This document shows positions 25,696 to 38,585 of a stretch of DNA of 64,000 nucleotides, piece after piece (the first letter of the stretch is position 1; each line of letters starts with the position of its first letter). The translations under genes and the position numbers were made by a program. The DNA comes from an uncultured Hymenobacter sp. (lineage in GTDB: Bacteria; Bacteroidota; Bacteroidia; Cytophagales; Hymenobacteraceae): the NCBI GenBank assembly GCA_937871705.1, contig CALMOO010000657.1, forward strand, positions 9,326 through 73,325. The letters run 5' to 3'. Below the pieces are notes generated by a model, which worked only from the letters and a program-made list of their open reading frames with translations, was not told the DNA's origin and made no database searches.

Positions 25696-27285
25696 CTAGC
25701 GCAGTTGCCAGCGCTGCTGGTCGCCGCCGCTCCAGCCCCAGAGCAGGAGCTTGGCGCCGTTGGTGGTGGTGGTGCCGTTGTCAAGCGAGCCGCCACCTGT
25801 TACCTGGCTCCAGATGCGGTAGGTACCGTCGGCCTGCGCCTCTACCCACCAGCGCTGGTTGGTGCCGCGACCTGCGGCCCATTGTACCGGCTGCGTGCCG
25901 TTGTCAATGTTGCTATTGGGCATGTCCAGCGCCTTCCAGCTCTGCTGGCTGATGATGTTCCAGGACCCGTCCTCGTTCTGGGTTAAGTTCCATTTCTGGT
26001 TCTGGTTATTGCCCGCACCCCACTGCACGATGCCCGTGCCGTTGTCGGTCAGGCCCGCGTTGTCAATGGCCATATTGCCCAGCTTGCTCACGATGGCGTG
26101 CGTGCCGGCAATGTTGCCGGGCTTCGTGGCGGGGGTGTATTGCAGCCAAGCCACCGCGCTGGCATACTGATTGGTTATCAGGTTGGTAGTGGGTGTTGGC
26201 TGGGCCCAGCCATTCCAGGTGATGTTCAGGTCGGGGCGGCGATTATTCCAGATGGCCGTGGCGTTCTGCTGCATCCAGGGGTAGTAGGTATCCCACTGGT
26301 GGTTATCACGCACAAAGTGCCCCAGGCCCCGCGCAAACTCGTCGGCCCAAGTGTTTCTGCCAGGGTCGGTGTCACTAATGACGCCGCCGGTAGTTAGGTT
26401 GCTCCTAACGAAATCAATTGCCCGCTTGGCATCATTATAATACAGCACGTTACCGGTAATTTGGTAAAGCAGGTTGGCGTACTCCACGAATCCTCCCTGG
26501 TTATACACGGCCCGGCTGGAGTCCTTCACATTGCTGCGGTCAATGCCAGTATACACCTGGCCCGTGTTGACGTCGTAAAGGTTCAGCTTCATCCAGTTAT
26601 AGATTTGGGTGGCCCGGTCCAGGTACCATTGGTCGTGGTTGCTTTGGTAAATCAGGCAGGCGGTGATGCCCAAAGTGTTGTTGGATAGGGATTCCTTGCT
26701 GATTTTTTGATTGGTCCGGCCGTCGGGCTGCTCCTCCCAGATGCCGCCCCCGTTGTACTGGGTGTCCCAGCCGCGGGCCCAGGCCATATCGAAGCCGTAG
26801 CGAGCCTGGGTCAGGAAGTTGGCCGTGCCCGTCATCTGGTAGCCGCGGGCCAGGGCTATTGAAAACCAGCCGATATCGTCGTTCCAGCCATCCCAGGCCC
26901 AGGGTGGTGGCAGCTTTTGCAGGAAGGTGGCACACAAGTTGTTGACCAGCGTTTTGTGCGTGGCGTTGCCTGTGCGCTCGTAGGCATCCTCCGCCACCAT
27001 AATATCTAGCGCGGCCGCAAAGGTGTTGTCGGGATTGGTGTCATTGAGAGCATGCTTGTAGTACGTTTGCCCACCGGAGTTCACCAGGAAAACGTTGTTG
27101 AAAGCGTTGAAGGCCGCATCGGCGTTGCCAGGGTCAACTGCGGCATTGGCCGGCACACCGCTGCTGGCTACTGCCGGTGCGCTGTCGGGGCTGAGCTCCG
27201 TCTTGGTACAGCCGGGTAGTAGGGCGCCAGCGACCAGCGCCAACGACGCACCTATTAGTTTTAACTGTTGCATCCTATTTCTCAT
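25696..27285 (-). CDS. GH76 alpha-1,6-mannanase lipoprotein with ricin-type lectin domain
   Basis: A 529-residue lipoprotein, lipobox ending at Cys26 (LLPGC). Residues about 55-385 are a GH76 (alpha/alpha)6 barrel, with the adjacent catalytic aspartates at 136-137 in WDGWNDDIGW; family knowledge assigns them as nucleophile and acid/base in endo-alpha-1,6-mannanases. The C-terminus (about 395-529) has ricin-type beta-trefoil repeats (QQSWKALDMPNSN, GRGTNQRWW, WGWSGGDQQRWQL) that would bind the glycan. It is anchored to the cell, so it probably makes oligomannosides at the surface or in the periplasm for the SusCD importer and for GH92. Confidence 0.9.
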   Translation of the reverse strand: MRNRMQQLKLIGASLALVAGALLPGCTKTELSPDSAPAVASSGVPANAAVDPGNADAAFNAFNNVFLVNSGGQTYYKHALNDTNPDNTFAAALDIMVAEDAYERTGNATHKTLVNNLCATFLQKLPPPWAWDGWNDDIGWFSIALARGYQMTGTANFLTQARYGFDMAWARGWDTQYNGGGIWEEQPDGRTNQKISKESLSNNTLGITACLIYQSNHDQWYLDRATQIYNWMKLNLYDVNTGQVYTGIDRSNVKDSSRAVYNQGGFVEYANLLYQITGNVLYYNDAKRAIDFVRSNLTTGGVISDTDPGRNTWADEFARGLGHFVRDNHQWDTYYPWMQQNATAIWNNRRPDLNITWNGWAQPTPTTNLITNQYASAVAWLQYTPATKPGNIAGTHAIVSKLGNMAIDNAGLTDNGTGIVQWGAGNNQNQKWNLTQNEDGSWNIISQQSWKALDMPNSNIDNGTQPVQWAAGRGTNQRWWVEAQADGTYRIWSQVTGGGSLDNGTTTTNGAKLLLWGWSGGDQQRWQLR

Positions 27286-27431
27286 GGGGTTGGGGTGGGA
27301 TTAATGGTGAAAAGGAATGAAGAAAGCAGATTCAGCAAGCGAATAGTAAGGCGATAAATAAGTCAGGAAGGGCTAGCAGAGTGGTTGCGCGTATCCGGAC
27401 TGGGAAGCTGCGCTAGGGGGTAGGTAAAGTT

Positions 27432-27454
27432 TGAAAAATGAAGTGAACCTTCAT
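27432..27454 (-). terminator. Small A+T-rich hairpin with T-tract after GH92
   Basis: ATGAAG at 27438-27443 and CTTCAT at 27449-27454 form a 6-bp stem with a 5-base loop. On the minus strand it is followed by TTTTTC (27437-27432), as in a weak intrinsic terminator. It lies about 65 bp after the stop of the GH92 gene and may dampen read-through into the GH76 gene. Confidence 0.45.
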
Positions 27455-27520
27455 GCTTATCTACTGCTTATCTACCGTCCGCCCGTCAAATCATGAGGTT
27501 CTTAGTGATTACCAACTGAT

Positions 27521-29731
27521 TCAGTTCGTAATGACCTCAATCCTGCCGCCGCTGCGGAATAGCGCGTATGGCACGAAATAACCCACATTGCTCGCCCCGT
27601 TTACCTTAATAGCGTTGAGATTGCGGCCAGCGGTTGGCTTCTTGACCGTCAGTGCCTTGCCGCCGTCCACTTGCCAGCGCACTTCGTCAAAGACCGGGAC
27701 CGTGACGAGGTAGTGGGCATCGGCGGCCGAGAGAGGGTAGAGACCCGCGGCGCTGAACACGTACCAGGCCGACATCTCGCCCGCATCGTCCATGCCGGAG
27801 AAGCCGTAGCCGCTCGGGCCCATGCCGTAAAACTTGGCCATAATCTCGTCGAGCCGGCGCTGCGATTTTTCGGGCTTGCCCACGAAGTAGTAGGAGAAGG
27901 GTGTTTCGTGGTCGGGCTGGTTGCCGTGGCAGTACTGGCCAATAAACCCCGACACGTTGCGGGCAATGTAGACCGGGTTCCAGGGCACCGTGAACAGGGA
28001 GTCCAGCTTCGCCTCGAAGGGCTGCGCGCCGCCATAGAGCGCCACCAGTCCGGGCATGTCGTGCGGGGCGAAGAAGGACACCTGCCAGGCGTTGGCCTCC
28101 CGATACATGTACTCGTAGTAGGGATATTGTGGATTGAAGTGTTGGACCCAGGTTCCGTCGGCCAGCCGGCCGCGCATGAACTTGGTGCCGGGGTCGAACA
28201 CGTTGCGGTAATTCTTCGAGCGAGCCATTAGCACCCGGTAGTTAGCGGTATCCTTCAGGGCCTTGGCGAGCTGGGCCACGGCGTAGTCATCGTAAGCATA
28301 TTCCAGGGTTTTCGACACGCCGGCACTGCCTTGCGTTTCTACCTCGGGGGCGGGCACCTCGGTAGTGGGCACGTAGCCTTTCTGCAGGTACTCCGTGAGG
28401 TAAGGGCGAGTACCACCGGCTTCATTGGCGTTGCGCAGCAACAGGCGGTACACGTCACGCACGTCAAAATCGGTGAGGCCGCGCTGGTAGGCCCCGGCGA
28501 TAAACGAGGCGGCATGGTCGCCGTGAAAGAAGGTAGGAATGAAGCCCGTTTTGTCACCGATGTCTTGTAGCGACTTAATCACGTCGGTCGTAACCCGAGG
28601 GGCTAGCATGCTCATCAACACGTCCTTATTGCGGTAGGTATCCCACAGAGACGGAATGGTGTAGTAGTTGAAGCCGGCTTTGACGACGTTGCCCTTCACA
28701 TCACGGTACTCGCCGTTTGTATCGCTGCGAAGGGCCGGCCACAAAAAGGAGCGGTAGAGACAGCTGTAAAACATTTCCTTCTGCCGGGCCGTGCCGCCCG
28801 CTACCTCCACCTTCGAGAGCAGGGCTTCCCAGGTGTTGGCGGCCTGTCGGCGCACCTGCTCGAAGGAGCGGCTGCCGACCTCCTGCGCTAGGTTCTGCCG
28901 CGCATTCTCCACGCTCACAAACGAGAGTCCGACCTTCAGTTCCACGGGTTTGCGACTGCCATCGCGGAGGCTCAGCACGGCCAGACCGTCTTTGGTACCG
29001 GGGCCGCGCACGTCCAGGGCTTGCATAGCTTCGCTGAGCGTGGCGTAGAAGTAGACAGTTTGCTGGCCGGTTTCCTGAAAGCCCTGCACGGCCGCGGCGC
29101 CGGCTTTCTTTAGTTGCCAGTTCGTCACCCGCTCGTTGGACTTGGCGAGCTTAAACACGATTTGGCGGCCGGCGAGCCGGTGGTAGCGGTACTGGTGAAA
29201 GCCGCAGCGCAGGGTAGAAGTCAGTTTCACGTCTACCTGATAGTCGGCCAGTGTAACGCCGTAGTAGCCAGGCGAGGCCGACTCGGTGGCGTGGGAAAAG
29301 CGCGAGTGATACCCGGCCCCCGCCGCTTCGGCCGCCCCCGGTACTTCACCCGAAACCGGCAAGATGGGCAAGTGGCACAGGTTCCAGTGCCCCTTGTTAG
29401 TGTGGGCAAAGCCGTAAATCACGGAGTCGGCGTAGTCGTAGCCGGCCCCGGTGCTAAACTCGGTGATGGGGCTCAGCTGCACCAGCGCGTTGGGCAACGT
29501 GCTGCCGGGAAACACCAGCCCCGCCCACGCCCCGCGCCAACTCTGGGGGGCTGCGTAGCCGATATCCTTCGGGTCGATCAGCGGCCCGGTGCCCATCAGT
29601 GGATTGGCGTAGCGCAGCAAGCTGGCTGGACCCCAGCCAGCGCGGCTAGCCTGCCCAGACGCGGCCGAGCTTGCGCAAGCCAGCACGCCCAGTGCCAGCA
29701 GCAAAAGCAGGCCGCTTTTTAATTTCAGCAT
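27521..29731 (-). CDS. GH92 alpha-mannosidase
   Basis: A 736-residue protein with a signal ending in LGVLAC (Cys19), so a likely lipoprotein. It has the GH92 opening (YANPLMGTG, VFPGSTLPNALVQLSP, GYDYADSVIYGFAHT), the (alpha/alpha)6 domain with GNQPDHETPFSYYFVG, and the C-terminal motif SGMDDAGEMSAWYVFSA around residues 640-655 that supplies the catalytic-base aspartates. GH92 enzymes are calcium-dependent exo-alpha-mannosidases acting on alpha-1,2, 1,3 or 1,4 mannose. Instead of the usual SGTG-type segment after the GFSHT motif it has NKGHWNLCHLPILP, so linkage preference may differ. It would trim mannose side chains before or after the GH76 cut. Confidence 0.9.
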   Translation of the reverse strand: MLKLKSGLLLLLALGVLACASSAASGQASRAGWGPASLLRYANPLMGTGPLIDPKDIGYAAPQSWRGAWAGLVFPGSTLPNALVQLSPITEFSTGAGYDYADSVIYGFAHTNKGHWNLCHLPILPVSGEVPGAAEAAGAGYHSRFSHATESASPGYYGVTLADYQVDVKLTSTLRCGFHQYRYHRLAGRQIVFKLAKSNERVTNWQLKKAGAAAVQGFQETGQQTVYFYATLSEAMQALDVRGPGTKDGLAVLSLRDGSRKPVELKVGLSFVSVENARQNLAQEVGSRSFEQVRRQAANTWEALLSKVEVAGGTARQKEMFYSCLYRSFLWPALRSDTNGEYRDVKGNVVKAGFNYYTIPSLWDTYRNKDVLMSMLAPRVTTDVIKSLQDIGDKTGFIPTFFHGDHAASFIAGAYQRGLTDFDVRDVYRLLLRNANEAGGTRPYLTEYLQKGYVPTTEVPAPEVETQGSAGVSKTLEYAYDDYAVAQLAKALKDTANYRVLMARSKNYRNVFDPGTKFMRGRLADGTWVQHFNPQYPYYEYMYREANAWQVSFFAPHDMPGLVALYGGAQPFEAKLDSLFTVPWNPVYIARNVSGFIGQYCHGNQPDHETPFSYYFVGKPEKSQRRLDEIMAKFYGMGPSGYGFSGMDDAGEMSAWYVFSAAGLYPLSAADAHYLVTVPVFDEVRWQVDGGKALTVKKPTAGRNLNAIKVNGASNVGYFVPYALFRSGGRIEVITN

Positions 29732-29791
29732 GAAGTGGGTACGGAGTAGTTTATAACGGTTAGGAAAAATTAGCTAGCTGGCTAGTTCTGG

Positions 29792-33049
<3,258 letters not shown>

Positions 33050-33102
33050 TCAATGTAGGTTAGGTTCTCTTTCCTGAGTCGGCGCGGGCGAAACCTCACC
33101 CC

Positions 33103-34797
33103 CTAATACCCCGGATTCTGCACCAGCTTGGTGTTCTTGGCGAGGTCCTGCTGCGGAATGGGCATCAGGTTCTGGTAGTCGAAGAAGCGATTCTCAAACA
33201 CCTTCACCTTAGCGTAGGTGAGCTTGCCGGTAGTTTTGTCCGGGGTAATCATCATGCCGAATGAGGGCGTGTTGAGCACGCCGGTAGGGCCGGCCGTAAT
33301 TTTCCAGCGCCGGATATCAAACCAGCGCTTATCTTCGAAGGCCAGTTCCACGCGCCGCTCCCGGTGGATGTAGTCGCGCAGTTGGCTCTGGCTCATGCCC
33401 GCCTGCAGGTCGGGCAAGCCCGCGCGCTGGCGCAGCTGGTTTAAGGCGGCGTACACACTGGCGCTAGGGCCGACCGCCTCGTTCTGGGCTTCGGCGTAGC
33501 TCAGCAGCACCTCGCCCAGACGAAAGATGACGTAGTTCGCACCGTTGGCGGTTAGCGCGCGGCTGGTTTGAGCCGGGATACGCTCGTCCAGCGTCTTGCG
33601 GCCGTAGTAGCCGGTGTTGCTGACGTCGCTGGTCGAGTTCAGGTCAATCTGGTTGTTGCCCCCGATGCGCATCGTGAGGATGTCGCCCTGCCACGTGGCG
33701 CCGTCGTAGAGGATGGATTGGTAGAAGCGCTTTTCGCGGTTTAGGTAGGGGTTCTGCGGGTCGTAGCCGGAAGCCGGGTCGGTAATGGGCAAGCCATTGC
33801 TCATCAGGTAGTCATCCACCAGGCTCTGGGTAGGGGCGTAGTTGCCCCAGCCCTGCGCCACCCCGTTCACGTTCACCGGCCCGTAGGTGCCCTCCTTCGA
33901 CTGGCCCGCCGTCACGGCAATGTACTCCTTGTTAAATATAACTTCCTGGTTATCATTATTTTCCTGCAAAAAGAAAGTCCCCAGGTCCGGGAACAGGGAA
34001 TACGTGCCCAGGTCGAGCACCTGCTTGTTGGTAGCGGCGGCGGCGGTCCACTTGGCCACGTCGTTGCCAGGGTTGTAGAGCGGGCTGGCCGCAAAGAGCT
34101 GCACCCAGCCTTTTAGGGTCAGGGCCGCGCCCTTGGTGGCGCGGCCGTCGCCCTTGCGAGCGGCCGTGGCGGGTAGGCTGGCTGCGGCCGCGTCGCAGTC
34201 AGCCACGATGAAAGCCAGCGTCTGGTCGACGGTGCTGCGCGCCACAAACAAGCCGTCAGGGTCGGTAGTCGAGTCGAGCGGCTTGTCAATGAGCGGCACA
34301 CCGCCGTAGCTGGTAAACAGGTACGTATAGTAGAGCGCCCGCAAAAATTTCACTTCCCCGACTCGCTGCGTTTTCCAGGTGGCCGAGAAGTTGGCCGAAT
34401 ATTTTTCGGCGTTCTGCAAAAACAGGTTACACTTGCGGATTTTGGTATAAGTGTTTTCCCAATCCCACATGCCGCCCGGCCCGTAGGGCACATTGGCCGC
34501 CGAGATGGCCCCAGCGCGCACCACGGTCTGGGCCGTTTGCCAGCCCGCCGCGCAAAAGCCGTTGTCGGAGTACTGCTCCAGGTTCTGATTGGAGTCGTTG
34601 CTGGAGCTGGGAACGTTGGTGTAGATGTCGTTAACGATCAGGTCGGCGTTAGTTTCGTTGCTGTAGGCGCTGATTTCAGTTACCGCGTTCTTGGGGTCCA
34701 CGTTCAGGAAATCGTCGTTTTTGCAGCCGTTCAGCAGCAGGGCGGCCCCGAGCAGCAGGGCGGGGGCGCGTCGGAGGAGGCGGGTGGGAGCTTGCAT
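33103..34797 (-). CDS. SusD/RagB-like glycan-binding lipoprotein
   Basis: A surface lipoprotein of 564 residues when started at the ATG at 34797, which gives a proper lipobox ending at Cys25 (LLLNGC) and leaves 13 bp after the susC stop; an upstream in-frame ATG would overlap susC. It has RagB features: VNDIYTNVP, KIRKCNLFLQNAEKY, FLRALYYTYLFTSYGGVPLI, and the C-terminal YIHRERRVELAFEDKRWFDIRRWK segment. It covers the SusC pore and binds the polysaccharide. Confidence 0.93.
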   Translation of the reverse strand: MQAPTRLLRRAPALLLGAALLLNGCKNDDFLNVDPKNAVTEISAYSNETNADLIVNDIYTNVPSSSNDSNQNLEQYSDNGFCAAGWQTAQTVVRAGAISAANVPYGPGGMWDWENTYTKIRKCNLFLQNAEKYSANFSATWKTQRVGEVKFLRALYYTYLFTSYGGVPLIDKPLDSTTDPDGLFVARSTVDQTLAFIVADCDAAAASLPATAARKGDGRATKGAALTLKGWVQLFAASPLYNPGNDVAKWTAAAATNKQVLDLGTYSLFPDLGTFFLQENNDNQEVIFNKEYIAVTAGQSKEGTYGPVNVNGVAQGWGNYAPTQSLVDDYLMSNGLPITDPASGYDPQNPYLNREKRFYQSILYDGATWQGDILTMRIGGNNQIDLNSTSDVSNTGYYGRKTLDERIPAQTSRALTANGANYVIFRLGEVLLSYAEAQNEAVGPSASVYAALNQLRQRAGLPDLQAGMSQSQLRDYIHRERRVELAFEDKRWFDIRRWKITAGPTGVLNTPSFGMMITPDKTTGKLTYAKVKVFENRFFDYQNLMPIPQQDLAKNTKLVQNPGY

Positions 34798-34810
34798 GGA
34801 ATATAGTAGC

Positions 34811-37800
34811 TTAGAAGTTTGCATTGAGGCCGACCGAGAATACCTGCTGCTGGTAGTAGTTCTGGTTATTGCTGCTGTTATCAGGGTCAGTTATTTCCCG
34901 GATGTAGGGCGTCCAGGTCAGCAGGTTCTGCCCCGACACAAAGAGGCGCACCGACTTAAGGGCGTTGTGCAGCAAGGCGCTGTCGAAGGTGTAGCCCAGC
35001 TCGGCGCTCTTGAGACGCACGAAGGCGGCGTCGCGTATCCACCACGATGACGTTTGGGTGTTGTTGGCCGTGGGGGTGCCGGTCAGGCGGGGGTAGAGCG
35101 TGTTGGTGCGGTCGGGGGTCCAGTACTCACTGAAGGACAAGGCACTAGCTGAGCCCGACCCATCGAAAGGCAGCACTTGGTAGCCGTTCAGATAGATGCT
35201 GCTGCGGGCCGCGCCCTGCACCAAGAAATCCAGGTCGAAGTTCTTGAAGGTCAGGCGCGGGGCTATCCCGTAAATCACCTGCGGTGTCTGGGACTTGCCA
35301 ATGACCGTTTGGTCGTTGCTGTCGATTTTTCCGTCGCCGTTCAGGTCGGCATACTGCAGGTCGCCGGCCCGCACGGGTCCAAAGGTGGGCACCGGAATGC
35401 CAGCCTTGAGGGTGGTGCCGTCGGCCGAGAAATCGCTGGCACTGAAGTAGCCTAGGGCCTGGTAGCCAAACTGCGTGCCGATAGGCCGGCCCGCAATGCG
35501 GCGGTTGGGGTTGTCGTAGGTGGCGCTGGTTTCAAAGACGTTCACTTGGTTGTTGCGGGCGTAAGTGAAGGTGCCCGTCACGTCCAGGTTCCAGTTTTTG
35601 CCGAAGTGGCGCGAGGTGCGCGCCGTCAGGTCGAAGCCGCGGTTGGTGATGACGCCCGCATTCACCAGGCCCACCCCAATGCCGTACTCGCCGGGCAGCA
35701 CGCTGGCGCGGGTGGTCAGCACGTTGGCGCGCTTCTCGTAGAAGAAGTCCACTTCCAGATTTAGCAGCCCTTTCCAAAGCGACGTTTCGAGGCCGATGTC
35801 GGTTTTGTTGGCCCGCTCCCAGGTGATGTTGGGGTTGCCCTGCTGCGCCTCGTAGAGGCCCTGCACCGCGGTGCCCCCTAGCACGCCGGCCGGGCTGTAG
35901 GGCGTGTACGGGCTGAGGTATTGAAACGCGGCGATGTTGCCACCTATGTACGGGTAGGCGCCCGACTGCCCCCACGAGCCCCGCAGCTTCAGGTTGTCGA
36001 GCCAGGTGTAGCGGTCCTTCAGGAAAGCTTCCTCACTGATGCGCCAGCCGGCCGAAAACGCCGGGAAGAAGCCGAAGCGCCGGCCGGGCGCAAACACGTA
36101 GCTGCCGTCGTAGCGGCCCGAAGCCTCGAAGAGGTACTTGCCGGCGTAGGCGTAGGTGGCGCGGTAGATGTAGCCGAGCTGCTTGGTTTTGAACGAAGTG
36201 CCGCCGTTGGTGGCGTCGGCTGCAGCCGGGCCGCCAAAGTCCAGCTCGTCAATCGACGTGTTGTAGTTAACGCGGGTGGCCTGAAATTGCTGGGTGGTGA
36301 GGTTGCGCGACTCCACCACCGCTAGGCCCGTTACCTCGCTCTTGCCGAAGGTGCGGGCGTAGTTCAGGTAGCCCTGGTAGGTTAAGGCCCAGTCCTGCCG
36401 GTAGTACTCCGTGAACTTGGGCTTTGAGTTGCCCTGCGTGCCCTGCTTATAGGTGTAGGGGGTAGTGCTGGTATCGACGTTGTAGAACGTGATGGGGGTA
36501 GTGTAGATGCGCTGAAACGAGCTGCTAGGGTCAAAGTTAGCGGTGCCCTTGATGCTAAGGCCCTTGATAAAAGGCAGCTGCTGCTCAATCAGAAACTGCG
36601 CCTGCAAAGAGGGGTTTTGGTTTACCTGGGTGCCGCTGCCGTAAATCTCGCCAATCAGCGACTCGGCGATGTAGCCCGAGGGCAGCCCGTTGCTGTAGCG
36701 CACGGGGGTAGTGGGCGCCTGCCGCTGCGCCTGCCGCAGGATGGAGCCGGCGCCAAACGTAGGAAAGTGCTGCATTTCCACCCAGCCGTTCAGCGACAAA
36801 CCCACGCGGGTAGTGCTGGTGGCATCGGCCGTCACGCTCAGCGAGGCGTTGTACTTGTCGAGGTAAGTGGGGTCCCACATGCCCTGCTGGTGCGTATAGC
36901 CCAGCGAAGTGAAGAACTGCACCTTGTCGCCGCCGCCCGCCAGCGAAAGGTTGTGGTAAGTCAGGACGCGGTTTTTCTTGATGATGTCGCGTAGCGGTTC
37001 CCCGTCGGGGTGGCCGTCGGGGTCGGAATGGTCCTGAAACTTCTGCAGGTCGTCGGGCGAATACGGCAGGGCGCGGGTCGGGTCGTTGGGGAAGTCGTTA
37101 GCGACCGTGGCATTGCGCATCAGCGCGTACTGGTAGGAATTGACGAACCTAGGCAGCCTGGTCGGGTTCTGAATGCCCACGTAGCCATTATAGGAAAGCT
37201 GGGGCGGCCCCTTACGGCCCCGCTTGGTCGTAATCAGTATTACGCCGTTGGCGCCGGCCACGCCGTAGGGCGCCACGGCGGCGGCATCCTTGAGCACCGT
37301 GATAGTTTCGATGGTGTTCGGGTCGAGCCGGCTGAAATCGCGCGGCACGTTGTCCACGATGTAGAGCGGCTGCGTGCCGCCGGTCGTACCGATGCCCCGA
37401 ATCTGAATATTCGCTTGGTCGACGCCCGGCTCGCCGCTGCCCTGCGTAGAAATAACGCCGGCCACGCGCCCCGCCAGCGAATTGGTCAGGTTCACCACCG
37501 GCTTCTGCGCAATGTCGGCCGCCGGCAGCGTGGAGACGGCCGCCGTGGTGGAGGTTTTCTTCTGGGTACCGAAGCCGACCACTACCACCTCATTCAGCGA
37601 GTTAGCTTGCTCCTTGAGCTGAATGTCAACCTTGCCGCCGTTTTTAGTCTCTATTTCCTGGCTAACAAAGCCCACGAACGAGAATATCAATGTCGCGCCG
37701 CCGTCCGGCAGACTAAGCGAGTAACGGCCCGACTCGTCGGTAGTGGTACCGATGGTCGGCTGGCTTTTAACCCGGACGCTTACGCCCGGCAGGGGCTGGC

Positions 37801-37960
37801 CTTTCTGGTCAGTAACCTGGCCGTTTATAGGTGTGGTCTGGTAAAGGGCTGCCAGCAGGGTGGGCCGGAGCCTGGCCGGCGCCGCAGTGGCAGTTGCCCC
37901 GGCCAGCAGGACGCAGGCGGCGCTTAGACGGGGTACTCGTTGAAGTAACGTCTTTTTCAT
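34811..37960 (-). CDS. SusC-family TonB-linked outer-membrane importer
   Basis: A 1049-residue importer. The signal peptide (VLLAGATATAAPA) precedes a carboxypeptidase-regulatory-like domain (INGQVTDQKGQPLPGVSVRV to FVGFVSQEIE), the TonB-box-like region with LNEVVVVGFGTQKK, the plug (IRGIGTTGGTQPLYIVDNVPRD; ILITTKRG) and a long barrel ending in VFSVGLNANF. It heads the operon susC-susD-GH2-GH92-GH76, with the susD start 13 bp after its stop. The conserved promoter/operator block at 38205-38263 lies about 245 bp upstream. Confidence 0.95.
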   Translation of the reverse strand: MKKTLLQRVPRLSAACVLLAGATATAAPARLRPTLLAALYQTTPINGQVTDQKGQPLPGVSVRVKSQPTIGTTTDESGRYSLSLPDGGATLIFSFVGFVSQEIETKNGGKVDIQLKEQANSLNEVVVVGFGTQKKTSTTAAVSTLPAADIAQKPVVNLTNSLAGRVAGVISTQGSGEPGVDQANIQIRGIGTTGGTQPLYIVDNVPRDFSRLDPNTIETITVLKDAAAVAPYGVAGANGVILITTKRGRKGPPQLSYNGYVGIQNPTRLPRFVNSYQYALMRNATVANDFPNDPTRALPYSPDDLQKFQDHSDPDGHPDGEPLRDIIKKNRVLTYHNLSLAGGGDKVQFFTSLGYTHQQGMWDPTYLDKYNASLSVTADATSTTRVGLSLNGWVEMQHFPTFGAGSILRQAQRQAPTTPVRYSNGLPSGYIAESLIGEIYGSGTQVNQNPSLQAQFLIEQQLPFIKGLSIKGTANFDPSSSFQRIYTTPITFYNVDTSTTPYTYKQGTQGNSKPKFTEYYRQDWALTYQGYLNYARTFGKSEVTGLAVVESRNLTTQQFQATRVNYNTSIDELDFGGPAAADATNGGTSFKTKQLGYIYRATYAYAGKYLFEASGRYDGSYVFAPGRRFGFFPAFSAGWRISEEAFLKDRYTWLDNLKLRGSWGQSGAYPYIGGNIAAFQYLSPYTPYSPAGVLGGTAVQGLYEAQQGNPNITWERANKTDIGLETSLWKGLLNLEVDFFYEKRANVLTTRASVLPGEYGIGVGLVNAGVITNRGFDLTARTSRHFGKNWNLDVTGTFTYARNNQVNVFETSATYDNPNRRIAGRPIGTQFGYQALGYFSASDFSADGTTLKAGIPVPTFGPVRAGDLQYADLNGDGKIDSNDQTVIGKSQTPQVIYGIAPRLTFKNFDLDFLVQGAARSSIYLNGYQVLPFDGSGSASALSFSEYWTPDRTNTLYPRLTGTPTANNTQTSSWWIRDAAFVRLKSAELGYTFDSALLHNALKSVRLFVSGQNLLTWTPYIREITDPDNSSNNQNYYQQQVFSVGLNANF

Positions 37961-38585
37961 GAAGGGTAAGGGTGGGAAAAGGTGACCGTCCGCAGGCGGT
38001 TGGTGGTGCCATAGCCGGCTAGCCAGCAGCTATGATTGTAGCAAGCGTTCGTGTTGATTTCAGGCTCGGTGTCAGCGAGGTTGCCCTTGTTCGGGCTAGC
38101 ACTGGCTAGCTAAGCGTTGCCTCAGTGCTTAGCGCTTAGTTGACAAGACTTGCTAGCAGTAGAATGCTGTTCTTGGACAAGCAAACTTTCATCTGGGAGC
38201 GGTGCAAATCTACTGGCCTCTATCAGTGCCTAACCCGGTGTTTTTCGGTAAAAAAACCGGGTTATTTCCGTTAAAGCACTGCTTTGCACCGCAAACAGCC
38301 GCTTCAGCTAGGCTAGCTAGTCTGGTATTACCAAGTGTCGGGGCGGCAGTGGTAGGCCGGCAACCAAGCACAAGCACTGGGTGCCTGGTTGACCACGAGG
38401 ACTGGACCAAAGTGCTAAAAGCATTTTAGTGAATTTGCCCTTGGTAATTCATTAAATACTACCGGTTGATCCCAAGCAGCCTGCTGTACTATTGTAGCTG
38501 CTCACCATAGGCACATTGGGTGTTGGCGCTGGCCGTAGGATGCCTAGGTTCGGTCCCGTGCAGCTCCCCCTTTTTTCTCAGTTTA
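37961..38585. other. Divergent control region between SusC operon and LacI gene
   Basis: A 625-base non-coding region between two divergent genes. It contains the conserved TAGATTTG box with a palindrome at 38205-38263, described separately. Near 38110-38150 there are clustered short repeats (CTTAGCGCTTAG). I see no small gene here. The long leader of about 240 bases between the putative -7 box and the susC start leaves room for an untranslated regulatory leader. Confidence 0.6.
38205..38263 (-). promoter_or_regulatory. Conserved promoter and palindromic operator of the SusC operon
   Basis: Read on the minus strand, TAGATTTG at 38212-38205 is a perfect Bacteroidota -7 box (TAnnTTTG). Upstream of it, 38232-38263 is a 32-base near-perfect palindrome: AACCCGGT and ACCGGGTT arms, T-run and A-run inside, one mismatch in 14 pairs. 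The usual -33 TTTG is missing (GGTT sits 19 bases upstream), so the promoter probably needs an activator bound to the palindrome. The same arrangement is found at 50134-50191. Candidates to bind are the LacI protein (38586) or the hybrid sensor (41897-46234). Confidence 0.65.

Noticed and set aside
37010..37927. A 305-codon open frame opposite the SusC gene
   Set aside because: It is antisense to the SusC N-terminal and plug domains, with no family features of its own.
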